Source: Faecenecus sp036648855
Lineage (GTDB): Bacteria; Bacillota_I; Bacilli_A; RF39; UBA660
Assembly: GCA_036648855.1 (NCBI GenBank)
Contig: JAVWCU010000008.1
Span: 1-35,092 of the forward strand
Length of the DNA stretch: 35,092 nt
Direction of reading: 5' to 3'
This document shows, in pieces, positions 9,215 to 17,603 of this stretch (the first letter of the stretch is position 1; each line of letters begins with the position of its first letter). A program made the translations under genes and the position numbers. The notes under the pieces were generated by a model. That model had not been told where the DNA came from and ran no database searches. It saw only the letters and a list, made by a program, of their open reading frames with translations.

Positions 9215-9755
9215 TTTTATATTCCTCATCTCTTATTATTTTTTCAGCATCTTCTTCTAATTGCTCTAAAGTTAAATTGATAATATTATAATCATAATTT
9301 GTATAATTATCTAAAGCCGTTTCAGTAATATGATTATTTTCTTCTATACTAAGTTCCTCTGATATAAACCCTGGCCTATTGATATGGATACTGATTGCTT
9401 CTTTAAATCTTCCCTTTAACTTAGTAATTTCTTCAGGTAATCTAATATCTGTAATAAAGAAAACATCAAAGAAATTAGATAATATTTCTATATCTTCAAT
9501 TATCCTATCTACTAAAAAATCGGGTTTTTTCAAAGTGTCCTTAATAATTTCTTGTCCTAATTTTTGTAGCAATTCCCTAGGCTTGCTTTCTTTATCTGGG
9601 TTCCAACCAAAATAATCAATTGCGTAACGTTTTAGTGGATAACTGATATGCATAATAATACCCTTTTTACCTCTTAAATTATAGCATTTATTTAAGTAAG
9701 TTCCTAGTGTATCTTTACCATGTCTAGCCTTACCACTTATCAAATATATTTTCAT
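9198..9755 (-). CDS. P-loop nucleotide kinase, dNMP-kinase-like
   Basis: A 185-aa P-loop protein. Walker A is GKARHGKDT near residue 8. The motif FFITDIRLPEE near residue 105 matches the DxRxxxE motif of phage-type deoxynucleoside monophosphate kinases. HISYPLKRYA and LLQKLGQEIIKD also match that group. Related proteins convert dNMP to dNDP. I chose ATG at 9755, behind AAGGAG; an upstream ATG at 9794 would run through the T-box hairpin. It is the first gene downstream of the Ala T-box leader and overlaps alaS, an unusual partner for a tRNA synthetase. Assignment to a precise substrate is not possible from sequence alone. Confidence 0.7.
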   Translation of the reverse strand: MKIYLISGKARHGKDTLGTYLNKCYNLRGKKGIIMHISYPLKRYAIDYFGWNPDKESKPRELLQKLGQEIIKDTLKKPDFLVDRIIEDIEILSNFFDVFFITDIRLPEEITKLKGRFKEAISIHINRPGFISEELSIEENNHITETALDNYTNYDYNIINLTLEQLEEDAEKIIRDEEYKNEKND

Positions 9756-9761
9756 AATACT

Positions 9762-9958
9762 AAAACTCCTTTTCCCAAAGAAAAGACCTAACATAGGAGT
9801 GCAATAAGCACGGTACCATCCTACTAATTAGATCTTAATTTAAATAACGGTTTAGCACCGGGGATATCTCCCACTCAAAAGTAGCTTTCAAAAAAAGTCT
9901 GATTAGGCTTCCACCAAGTCCCAATTCTCTTTACAGATTATTTTTTTTACTCATCTTT
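9762..9958 (-). promoter_or_regulatory. T-box leader, Ala (GCU) specifier
   Basis: The minus-strand leader has the full T-box core. Antiterminator: TAGGA (9823-9819), bulge TGGTACC (9818-9812), GTGC/GCAC helix, then TCCTA (9798-9794). Stem I carries AGAGA and GGTGG-type distal motifs and, on the 3' side, GAAA-GCT-ACT, giving GCU (9885-9883) as specifier. UGGU fits a discriminator A73, usual for tRNA-Ala. The alternative hairpin pairs ACTCCT (9800-9795) with AGGAGT (9770-9765). That buries the AAGGAG of the next gene and is followed by only a short T-run, so control may be translational as well as, or instead of, transcriptional. Confidence 0.93.
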
Positions 9959-9968
9959 ATCAAACGTT

Positions 9969-11123
9969 TTAATTAGTTGTTTTTTCACCCGCTAATTTAT
10001 CCATGAAGCTATATTTCTCATCAAAAAACTGAAAAAGTAACTTAATAGTTGAAATAATAGGGGTAGCAAAAATCATACCTAATATGCCAAAATAATGACC
10101 AAATATTAATAGACCAATCATTATTGTTACCGGATGTAATTTCATTGTTTTACCCATTACAATTGGTTGTAAGAAATAACTTTCTACTGATTGAGCTACT
10201 AACACTGATACTAAGCATAAACTTCCTACTAAAGGGCTCATAGAAAAACCGATAATTACAACGGGTATTCCTCCAATCCATGGACCTAAGTAAGGAATAA
10301 TATTAGTAATTGCACAAAATAGTCCGAAGAATAAAGGGGCTTTCATTCCTGCAATTGTTAACCCTACTGATTGAAGAACAAATAAAATACCCGCTATAAT
10401 CAATGTCCCATGTACAAAACTACGTAAGATTTTATTTAATCTATCAGTTAAATTAATTGTATCCTTATGATATTTCTTTGGAACTAAAGTTAACAAGTGT
10501 TCTCTTACATTATTAAAATTAAATAACATATAAAAACCAATAATAAAACCAAAGACTATATTCATACCACCATTTACCAAAGAAGATAAAAATTTAACAC
10601 TGACAGTTGGTAAATTAGTTGTTAAACTAGAACCAATTTGATTTAAAGTATCCAAAACTTGAATTTTTACTGAAGTTAAATCATAACCTGAGGCATTAGA
10701 AATATGAACAAAAATATTATCAATACCATTTTTAACATCAGAAAGCCAAATTGGAATAGATGTCACAATATCATTTATTTGAGAAGTTAAAGAAGGAATA
10801 ATAATAGTGCCTAGTAAAATAAATCCTCCTATAAATAAGACAAATACAATAATAGTTCCTAGTATTCTGTGAACTCCTTTTTTATTTAGCCAAGAAACTA
10901 TTGGATCAAATAGCCAAGCAATAATTAATCCTATAAATAATGGAGAAATAATCGTTAATATACTTTTTATTGCAGGTAATATATTCCAGGTTTTTAAAAG
11001 AGATGAACCTATATAAATAAGTAATAAAACGATCAAAATAAAAATAATATTTAAAATATTTCTAGATAATTTAATTACCTCATTTAATTTAGGTACATCC
11101 ACTTCATCATTAAACTTTTTCAA
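9969..11123 (-). CDS. AI-2E family transporter (permease)
   Basis: A 384-aa polytopic membrane protein of the AI-2E transporter family (PF01594; Bacillus relatives include YrrI and YtvI). The N-terminus has two hydrophobic helices, then SPLFIGLIIAWLFDPIVSWL, a long middle region facing outward, and the C-terminal family block GLFCAITNIIPYLGPWIGGIP and SYFLQPIVMGKTMKLHPVTI. Substrate is not known for most members. The start is TTG at 11123 with AAGGAG about 10 nt upstream; the nearest in-frame ATG would lie in the conserved part. An AI-2E permease next to alaS is also seen in Bacillus. A second paralogue is at 21555-22613. Confidence 0.88.
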   Translation of the reverse strand: MKKFNDEVDVPKLNEVIKLSRNILNIIFILIVLLLIYIGSSLLKTWNILPAIKSILTIISPLFIGLIIAWLFDPIVSWLNKKGVHRILGTIIVFVLFIGGFILLGTIIIPSLTSQINDIVTSIPIWLSDVKNGIDNIFVHISNASGYDLTSVKIQVLDTLNQIGSSLTTNLPTVSVKFLSSLVNGGMNIVFGFIIGFYMLFNFNNVREHLLTLVPKKYHKDTINLTDRLNKILRSFVHGTLIIAGILFVLQSVGLTIAGMKAPLFFGLFCAITNIIPYLGPWIGGIPVVIIGFSMSPLVGSLCLVSVLVAQSVESYFLQPIVMGKTMKLHPVTIMIGLLIFGHYFGILGMIFATPIISTIKLLFQFFDEKYSFMDKLAGEKTTN

Positions 11124-11202
11124 AATTCCACATCTCCTTCATATAATTATTATTACTATATCATAAATTGCTATTTTTAACTATATTTATGGTTTAAAAG
11201 CT

Positions 11203-12792
11203 TTAATTTATTTTAGCTATAAAATCTTCCATTGTTATAGTATTAGCAATAGGATACCTAGGAATAGCATACTTAGGGCTCTTCCTACTGGCTTTTCTAT
11301 TTCCTCCAGCAAAAGCAATTTTAAAGCCTGCTTCTTTAACATTATTAATCGCAGATGAATCATAAACATAAAAAGGATAACAAAAAGAAGTAGAACTTTT
11401 AGTAATAGCAATAGATTTTTTCAGATCATTAATCACCCTATCTTTAGGATAACATAACATCTGGGCTCCAAGAGATTTACCCTTACAAGCATTACCTTGA
11501 TGCATATCATTAGTGTGAGATTGGATATCTAAATTAGGAGATCTATAATTTTCAATGTCCCACCAACCTGTTATTAAGAATAATGTAGCATGGAGATTAT
11601 ATTTTTCAAGAAGAGGAATTAGTTTATTACCATTATGTTTACCTGTCCCCATAGCGCCATCATCTATAGTGATTAAAACACTTTTTTTAGGAAGCTCTAT
11701 CTCTTTATACATCCAGGCTCTGAATTCTTCAGTAGTAAGGGTTTTATACCCATTAACACTTAAATACTTCAAATGTTCTTCAAACTTCTTAACTGGTAAA
11801 CAAATAGATTCAGAACAAACTTCTCCTCCATCTGGGTTAAAGAAAAAATGATAATTTAAAACTGGAATTTTTTGTTCCTTTACTGGTACTACTGGAGGTG
11901 GTAATACAGTTACAACTTGTTTACCCTCTAACATCTTTTTATAATCTGAAATACTAGTATCATTTTTAAGTAAATAACTAGAAATATCAGTACTTCCTTT
12001 TTGGGATACCTTATTATCAGCATTCAAAGCAAATGACTTCTTATATATTCCTTTTTCTTCATCAGGAATAGAAGATAGCAATAAAACCGCTTTTTCCATC
12101 ACCTTAATATTATTATCCTTCCAAGCTAAATATTCCTGATCCGTAATAGTATAATAATTATTTCTTTTTAAATATTCAAGTCTTTCATTAACTTTATCTA
12201 TAGTAAGACCATCTAAATAAATAACTGGAATTACTAACGACTCATTTATAGTATTAGATAGTTCCTTAATTAATAAATTTTTATCTTTCTTAATACCTAA
12301 AATTTGATCAAATAGTTTAATATAATAATAGTTTTTATCTTGATATAAAACTTCAAATGACTTATGGTTAATAAACTTAACTGCCTCTTTAGCCTCTTTA
12401 TAAAGCGTAATATTACTGCCTTCAACCGTGATAGATAGAGGAATATAATATTCTTTTATACTAGCTAACTCCTCAGTACAAGGAGTTACATCTTTATAAT
12501 AAACATAATAATTAGTATCTTTAATATTAAAGTACTTATCCGTTATCTTAGCAATTTCCATAGAAGTTAGCTCTAATATCAAATGATCAGATATAGTCCC
12601 TTCTATCTTCTTATCTTTACTATATAAATTAGTAGGACTAGTAACCTTAACTTTAGTACTATAATGTTTTTTAATCAATTGAACAGTTTTCTTATTATTC
12701 TCAGCTAAAAACAAATAAACTAAGCCCACAGATAAAATAACAAGTAATATAATTACTAAAAGCCACCCTTTATCATTCAAAATTTTCTTCAT
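11203..12792 (-). CDS. Membrane-anchored polysaccharide deacetylase (NodB domain)
   Basis: A 529-aa protein with one N-terminal membrane helix (residues about 10-28), an extracellular middle region of about 270 residues without a recognised domain, and a C-terminal NodB/carbohydrate esterase 4 domain from about 305. Motif 1 is TIDDG near residue 377 and motif 2 is SHTNDMH near 425. Together they give the Asp-His-His metal triad. Motif 3 is FCYPFYVYD in place of the usual RxPY form. It probably deacetylates peptidoglycan or another cell-wall glycan outside the cell; the substrate cannot be told from sequence. It has its own TTGATA/TAAAAT promoter just after the preceding terminator. The ribosome binding site (GTGGGG) is weak. 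Confidence 0.85.
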   Translation of the reverse strand: MKKILNDKGWLLVIILLVILSVGLVYLFLAENNKKTVQLIKKHYSTKVKVTSPTNLYSKDKKIEGTISDHLILELTSMEIAKITDKYFNIKDTNYYVYYKDVTPCTEELASIKEYYIPLSITVEGSNITLYKEAKEAVKFINHKSFEVLYQDKNYYYIKLFDQILGIKKDKNLLIKELSNTINESLVIPVIYLDGLTIDKVNERLEYLKRNNYYTITDQEYLAWKDNNIKVMEKAVLLLSSIPDEEKGIYKKSFALNADNKVSQKGSTDISSYLLKNDTSISDYKKMLEGKQVVTVLPPPVVPVKEQKIPVLNYHFFFNPDGGEVCSESICLPVKKFEEHLKYLSVNGYKTLTTEEFRAWMYKEIELPKKSVLITIDDGAMGTGKHNGNKLIPLLEKYNLHATLFLITGWWDIENYRSPNLDIQSHTNDMHQGNACKGKSLGAQMLCYPKDRVINDLKKSIAITKSSTSFCYPFYVYDSSAINNVKEAGFKIAFAGGNRKASRKSPKYAIPRYPIANTITMEDFIAKIN

Positions 12793-12828
12793 TATATTAC
12801 CCCACTTTATCTATTTATCTATATTTAG

Positions 12829-12857
12829 ATTTTACCCTAAATTAAAATAATTATCAA
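12829..12857 (-). promoter_or_regulatory. Promoter for the polysaccharide deacetylase gene
   Basis: TTGATA (12857-12852), 17-bp spacer, TAAAAT (12834-12829) on the minus strand, 37 bases before the ATG. Confidence 0.6.
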
Positions 12858-12891
12858 TAAAAAAGAATTAAAGCAAAACTCTAATTCTTTA
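12858..12891 (-). terminator. Rho-independent terminator after the two-kinase fusion gene
   Basis: Nine-pair stem AAAGAATTA / TAATTCTTT (12890-12862) with a T-run on its 3' side. Confidence 0.8.
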
Positions 12892-12895
12892 TAAC

Positions 12896-14329
12896 TTAGA
12901 TTAATAAAGAAACTATACAACTGAGAATGGCACTAATCATAATAGTCGTAAAATTAACCATGCCATTAGTTAAGAAACTATAACCTGAAATACGTTCAAT
13001 ATTACTCATCTGTTTAGGCTTCTTTTCTAAAACTTCCCCGGTTTTTTTATTATAATATTTTATCTGTAATAAAATACCAAATATACTGTCAATAAGAGAA
13101 GTAAATAGTCCAAAACCTAAAACAATAATAAAACGCATTAACATATTTTCAGTAGGCGCTAATAGACTAAGCAGTGCCACTAATAATGACCCTAATAAAG
13201 CCCCAAATGACCCTAGCCAAGTTACTCCCCCACTTTCTCCCTTTGGAAGAGGTTTACCCGTTAAAATAGATTTAACTTTAGATTTAGAATAATAGCCTAT
13301 ACTACTACTCCAAGTATCAGCAGTAGCACCCGCTATTGAAACAAAAGCTGCTGTTAAAGCTATTTCACTACCAGTAATAAAATACATAATAGAAAATAAT
13401 AAACAAGCAAAACTATTTTCTATAACTTGATTTAAATTCCTTTGCTTTTCCTCTAAAGGCTTATGATGATAATGCTCTATTAAAGTTGAAGAGAGAAAGA
13501 AAAATATTAAAGCTCCAAAAACAATAGGACCGGATAATACATAAATAGCACTACCTAGTATTAAAGCCCAAAACGAAGCTGTAACTGTTAATGATTTTTT
13601 AATTAAAATAAAGAATACTACCAAAGATGATATCGTAAAGCCTAAAGCAAACGATTCTATAAAAGCAAAATGACTAGTTAATAAATAAGCATATAATGCT
13701 ACCCCTAAAGGTAATAATAAATTATCTAAACCCTTAGGTGAATAAAGTTCTACCATCATTGCAAACATAGCTATATATAAACCATATACTAAAGTCATAT
13801 TTGTCGTCATAAATGATTGAAGTAATAAAACTGATATAATAAAAGACATAATAAATACGGTTAAACTACCTTCAACAGATTTATTATTAACACCTAGTTT
13901 ATGTTTGCCGAAGATGGACCCAATCAAACCAGCTAGTCCATCACCATAACCAAGTATTAGTATAGCAATTGCCCCAATAAATAGAAATGATTTATGTTGA
14001 AATAATAAAACTGAAAGAATAAACAAACTAATTGTATACCAAACAGTTCCCATTGTTCTTTTTTTCTCTACTTTTTCTTCTATACCAGGGATAAAATTAA
14101 ATCTATAATTACAGTAGTTAATAATTATAAATATAGCAGGTAAAATACTAGCAAATATGTAATTATCAAAGAATATCCAAGCTATTAACCACCAATTACA
14201 TAAGCCAATATGAGCAAATTTACGACTTTCTAAAGCTGTTAATTTCTTTTTCTTATAGCAAAAAGATGCTAAACCTAATACAGCTAAAATATAAATAACA
14301 GAGACTAATAAACCTAACCAGTTTGACAT
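12896..14329 (-). CDS. Fused dolichol/phytol-kinase-like and DUF92 (VTE6-like) membrane protein
   Basis: A 477-aa polytopic membrane protein with two family halves. Residues about 1-225 carry RKFAHIG near 38, then GYGDGLAGLIGSIFGKHKLG and KSVEGSL. These are the signatures of CTP-using DGK1/SEC59/VTE5-type lipid-alcohol kinases. Residues about 225-477 carry GATADTWSSSIGYYSK, LPKGESGGVTWLG and SNIERISGYSF, the hallmarks of DUF92/TMEM19/VTE6, known in plants as phytyl-phosphate kinase. I infer that one chain may phosphorylate a prenyl alcohol twice to a prenyl diphosphate. ATG at 14329 is chosen because AAGGAG lies upstream; the GTG three codons earlier overlaps that site. It is monocistronic, flanked by terminators. 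Confidence 0.82.
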   Translation of the reverse strand: MSNWLGLLVSVIYILAVLGLASFCYKKKKLTALESRKFAHIGLCNWWLIAWIFFDNYIFASILPAIFIIINYCNYRFNFIPGIEEKVEKKRTMGTVWYTISLFILSVLLFQHKSFLFIGAIAILILGYGDGLAGLIGSIFGKHKLGVNNKSVEGSLTVFIMSFIISVLLLQSFMTTNMTLVYGLYIAMFAMMVELYSPKGLDNLLLPLGVALYAYLLTSHFAFIESFALGFTISSLVVFFILIKKSLTVTASFWALILGSAIYVLSGPIVFGALIFFFLSSTLIEHYHHKPLEEKQRNLNQVIENSFACLLFSIMYFITGSEIALTAAFVSIAGATADTWSSSIGYYSKSKVKSILTGKPLPKGESGGVTWLGSFGALLGSLLVALLSLLAPTENMLMRFIIVLGFGLFTSLIDSIFGILLQIKYYNKKTGEVLEKKPKQMSNIERISGYSFLTNGMVNFTTIMISAILSCIVSLLI

Positions 14330-14364
14330 AACTACCACTCCTTATTATCTAAATCATATCATAA

Positions 14365-14397
14365 AGAAAAAGAAAAGAAAAGACTATTCATCTTTTC
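14365..14397 (-). terminator. Rho-independent terminator after frr
   Basis: Stem GAAAAGA / TCTTTTC (14397-14377) with a 7-nt loop, then TTTCTTTTTC on the minus strand. Confidence 0.7.
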
Positions 14398-14438
14398 AAA
14401 GTGTCTAAATATTAAAAACTTATTAAGAAGAAGTATAA

Positions 14439-14984
14439 TTAAACTGTCAATAATTCTCCCTCTTTAATTTTTAACTTATCTTCTATTAATTTATTATATT
14501 GATCTACTAAACTCTGTATTTCTTTTTCTTTACTTTTTTGATCATCCTCAGATATATCTTCTTTTTCTATATTACTAATAGCATCTCTTCTAATATTTCT
14601 AATGGCAACTTTGGCATCTTCTGCAAAAGCATGTACTTGTTTAGTTAACTCTCTTCTTCTATCTTCTGTTAAAGATGGAATAACAATTCTAATAGTTTCT
14701 CCATCATTACCAGGAGTAAATCCTAAATTTGCTCCTAAAATAGCCTTCTCTATAGCTCCTAAACAGCTTCTATCAAAAGGTTTAATTAGTAGCTGAGTAG
14801 CTTCTGGAACAGAAACTATTGCTAACTGTTTTAAAGGTGTATCCACTCCATAATAAGGTACTAAAACCCCATCTAAACTACTAGGATTAGCTCTTCCTGC
14901 TCTAACTGTAGTAAATCTTTTTTCTAAATTCTCTACAGATAAAGTCATTTTAATATTTGCGCCTTGTATGATACTATCATTCAT
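14439..14984 (-). CDS. frr: Ribosome recycling factor
   Basis: A 181-aa RRF, which splits the post-termination ribosome with EF-G. The family motifs are clear: TVRAGRANPSSLDG near residue 28, DRSCLGAIEKAI, the block GFTPGNDGETIRIVIPSLTEDRRREL near 95-120, and AIRNIRRDA. Length is normal. It sits downstream of tsf, as usual, but the gene expected between them (pyrH) is absent. A terminator and a fresh promoter separate it from tsf. Confidence 0.96.
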   Translation of the reverse strand: MNDSIIQGANIKMTLSVENLEKRFTTVRAGRANPSSLDGVLVPYYGVDTPLKQLAIVSVPEATQLLIKPFDRSCLGAIEKAILGANLGFTPGNDGETIRIVIPSLTEDRRRELTKQVHAFAEDAKVAIRNIRRDAISNIEKEDISEDDQKSKEKEIQSLVDQYNKLIEDKLKIKEGELLTV

Positions 14985-15013
14985 ATGTTATCTCTCCTTA
15001 TTTATATATCTAT

Positions 15014-15042
15014 ATTGTACGAATTAAAAACTATTTTGGCAA
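15014..15042 (-). promoter_or_regulatory. Promoter for frr
   Basis: TTGCCA (15042-15037), 17-bp spacer, TACAAT (15019-15014), 29 bases before the ATG at 14984. Confidence 0.6.
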
Positions 15043-15060
15043 GATAAACTGATTATTTTA

Positions 15061-15085
15061 AAGAAAAAAGGAACAAAAGTTCCTT
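15061..15085 (-). terminator. Rho-independent terminator overlapping the tsf stop codon
   Basis: AAGGAAC, loop TTTT, GTTCCTT (15085-15068), then TTTTCTT on the minus strand. The tsf TAA lies at the base of the stem. Confidence 0.85.
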
Positions 15086-15956
15086 ATCCATTTATTTGAT
15101 TCATTACTTCGCTGGCAAAATCATCCTGTCTTTTTTCAATTCCTTCTCCAACTTCAAAGCGAACCATAGATAACACGACTGCCTTATTATTATTAGCATA
15201 AGTTAAAACAGTAATATCAGAATCTTTAACAAAGTCTTGTTCATTTAAACAAATCTCTTTATAAAATTTACCAATTCTTCCTGCTACCATCTTAGAAGCA
15301 ATTTCTGCCGGTTTACCTTCATTAATTGCTTGCTCTTTAATAACTTTACTTTCTCGGTCTATTACTTCCTGATCAACATCTTCTCTTTTAATATAAGTTG
15401 GTTTCATTGCTGCTATATGCATTGCAATATCCTTAGCAACAGATGAATCACCACCTTCAAGTAAAGTAATAACCCCGATTTTTCCACCCATATGAGAATA
15501 AGTACCAAATACTTGATTATCAGTTTTAGAAACCCTAGTAAATCTTCTAAAGCTTAACTTTTCACCTATCTTAGCTGTTAAGTTAATCATCATTGTACTA
15601 ATAGTTTCACCATCTATAATTAATTCGTTAGCACTTTCTAAAGAACTAACTTGACTATTTAATATGGCATTTGCTATTTGATCAATAGCAGAAATAAATA
15701 GAGCATTCTTCGCTACAAAATCAGTTTCTGAATTAACTTCAACGATTACAGCTTCTTTATCATTAGCTACAATCTTAGTTAATCCTTCTGCGGCAATTCT
15801 ACCTTCTTTTTTTGCAGCTTTTATAGTACCCTTTTCTCTTAACCAATCAATAGCTTTATCCATATCTCCATTATTCTCAGTTAAAGCTTTTTTACAGTCT
15901 AACATTCCTGCTCCGGTATGCTCTCTTAATAACTTTATATCACTTGCACTAAACAT
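15084..15956 (-). CDS. tsf: Elongation factor Ts
   Basis: A 290-aa nucleotide exchange factor for EF-Tu. The N-terminal UBA-like domain has LREHTGAGMLDCKKAL and KAIDWLREKG. The core has EVNSETDFVAKN, which contacts EF-Tu, and IAMHIAAMKPTYIKREDV. Length is typical. GGAGG precedes the ATG. It follows rpsB by 21 bases, so it belongs to the rpsB-tsf unit and is closed by a terminator. Confidence 0.97.
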   Translation of the reverse strand: MFSASDIKLLREHTGAGMLDCKKALTENNGDMDKAIDWLREKGTIKAAKKEGRIAAEGLTKIVANDKEAVIVEVNSETDFVAKNALFISAIDQIANAILNSQVSSLESANELIIDGETISTMMINLTAKIGEKLSFRRFTRVSKTDNQVFGTYSHMGGKIGVITLLEGGDSSVAKDIAMHIAAMKPTYIKREDVDQEVIDRESKVIKEQAINEGKPAEIASKMVAGRIGKFYKEICLNEQDFVKDSDITVLTYANNNKAVVLSMVRFEVGEGIEKRQDDFASEVMNQING

Positions 15957-15977
15957 ATGATTTCCTCCAAATATTTA

Positions 15978-16928
15978 TTATTTTGTTAAAGAAGCCACTA
16001 ACTCTGCTTTTTTCAAAGTTGTATATCCTTCAATATTAGCATCTTTTGCCATAGCCTTTAACTCTGCTACTGTTAATTTAGATAAGTCAACAGTCTCTTC
16101 TTTTATTGCTTCTTTTGGTTCAGAGGCAACAACTGGAGCTTCAACTACTTCTTTAACTTCAGAAATAACTTCTTTAGTTTCTTCTTTCTTAGCTGCTTTC
16201 TTTTCATTCTTAGTTTTATCTTCTTCTGTTAAATAATCTACCATATCATTTCCGTTAGCTTCTGCAATAGCATTACCTAAAACACCAATCATAAGTTTAA
16301 CAGAACGTACAGCGTCATCATTTCCTGGAATAACAAAATCAACCATATCTGGATCACAATTGGTATCTACAATTCCAAATACAGGTATTTTAAGAATTCT
16401 AGCCTCTTTAATTGCAATATCTTCTTTATGAGGATCTATAATAATCATAGCATCAGGAAGTTTATGCATTTCCCTAATTCCTCTTAAATTCTTAAATAAT
16501 TTATCATATTCTTTTTTAATACCTAAAACTTCTTTTTTAGGAAGAACTTCAAATGTTCCTGCTTTTTCCATTTCTTCAATTTCATCCATACGATGAATTC
16601 TAGACTTAATAGTCTTAAAATTTGTTAAAGTACCACCAAGCCATCTTTCATTTACAAAGTACATGCTTGTTCTTACTGCTGTTTCTTCAGATGCTTCTTG
16701 AGCCTGTTTCTTAGTTCCTACAAATAAGAACTTTCCACCCTCAGAGGCAATACGATTAACTTCTTTGTATGCTTCTTCAATCTTTTTAGCAGTCTTTTGT
16801 AAATCGATAATATAAATATCATCACGAGAAGTATAAATATACTCTCCCATTTTAGGATTCCATCTTCTTTTTTGGTGTCCAAAATGGACTCCTGCTTCTA
16901 ATAAATAATTCATTGACACTACTGTCAT
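15978..16928 (-). CDS. rpsB: Ribosomal protein S2 with a C-terminal Rho_N/SAP-like tail
   Basis: A 316-aa S2. The core (residues about 1-230) is canonical: MNYLLEAGVHFGHQKRRWNPKM, FVGTKKQAQE, NERWLGGTLTNFKTI, PVFGIVDTNCDPD. After it comes a K/E/V-rich linker (about 232-278) and a C-terminal module of about 38 residues with SKLTVAELKAMAK and IEGYTTLKKAELV. This resembles a Rho N-terminal or SAP-like helical domain. The L20 gene just upstream carries almost the same module: 26 of the last 38 positions are identical. AAAAGGAG precedes the ATG. There is no clear terminator between rplT and rpsB, so they may be cotranscribed. Confidence 0.96.
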   Translation of the reverse strand: MTVVSMNYLLEAGVHFGHQKRRWNPKMGEYIYTSRDDIYIIDLQKTAKKIEEAYKEVNRIASEGGKFLFVGTKKQAQEASEETAVRTSMYFVNERWLGGTLTNFKTIKSRIHRMDEIEEMEKAGTFEVLPKKEVLGIKKEYDKLFKNLRGIREMHKLPDAMIIIDPHKEDIAIKEARILKIPVFGIVDTNCDPDMVDFVIPGNDDAVRSVKLMIGVLGNAIAEANGNDMVDYLTEEDKTKNEKKAAKKEETKEVISEVKEVVEAPVVASEPKEAIKEETVDLSKLTVAELKAMAKDANIEGYTTLKKAELVASLTK

Positions 16929-17023
16929 AATTCTTTCTCCTTTTCGTTTTTCATCTATTAATTTCTAATTTACCACCTTACTAATAGGCACTGGATAAAT
17001 CAATCCATTAATATGTTTATTTT

Positions 17024-17581
17024 TTATTTACTTAATGCTTCAACTAATTCAGCTTTTTTCATAGTTGTATAACCTTCAATTTTTTTAGTTTTAGCTAAAT
17101 CTTTTAATTCTGCTACTGTTAATTTAGAAATATCAGGCATTTCTGTTTTAACTGCCTTTGCTTCTTTTTTAACAACTGGTTTAACTTCTTTTACTTCAAC
17201 TACTGGTTCTTGTTTACTAATCTTACCAGTAAGTCCTTCTTTAGCTACTTTAACAACTGCTGTAAATGCAGCTGGATCACTAATAGCAATCTCACTTAAC
17301 ATCTTTCTATTTACTTCTACTCCTGCCTTAGTTAATCCTTCAATAAATCTAGAATAACTCATATCATTTTCACGACATGCAGCATTTATACGAATGATCC
17401 ATAACTTTCTAAAATCTCTTTTATTTTGTTTACGATCACGGAATGCATATTGACCTGAATGCATTAATTGCTCTTTAGCAGTTTTATATAATCTATGTTT
17501 ACTACCAAAATAACCTTTTGCTTGTTTTAAAACTTTCTTATGACGAGCTTTTGTAACAGCTCCACATTTTACTCTTGCCAT
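17024..17581 (-). CDS. rplT: Ribosomal protein L20 with a C-terminal Rho_N/SAP-like tail
   Basis: A 185-aa L20, against about 118 in most bacteria. The core is standard: MARVKCGAVTKARHKKVL, AKGYFGSKHRLYKTAKE, AFRDRKQNKRDFRKLWIIRI, YSRFIEGLTKAGVEVNRK. The extra 66 residues comprise a V/K/E/P linker and a module with SKLTVAELKDLAK and IEGYTTMKKAELV, matching the tail of S2. L20 builds the 50S subunit and, in Bacillus, represses its own operon through the infC leader; a leader of that type is present here. AAGGAGG precedes the ATG. It is the third gene of infC-rpmI-rplT. Confidence 0.97.
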   Translation of the reverse strand: MARVKCGAVTKARHKKVLKQAKGYFGSKHRLYKTAKEQLMHSGQYAFRDRKQNKRDFRKLWIIRINAACRENDMSYSRFIEGLTKAGVEVNRKMLSEIAISDPAAFTAVVKVAKEGLTGKISKQEPVVEVKEVKPVVKKEAKAVKTEMPDISKLTVAELKDLAKTKKIEGYTTMKKAELVEALSK

Positions 17582-17603
17582 GTTTACTCCTCCTTAATAC
17601 CTA

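Noticed and set aside
16929..17023. A separate promoter or S2-binding leader before rpsB
   Set aside because: Only weak short hairpins and no convincing -35/-10 pair were seen; readthrough from rplT is as likely.
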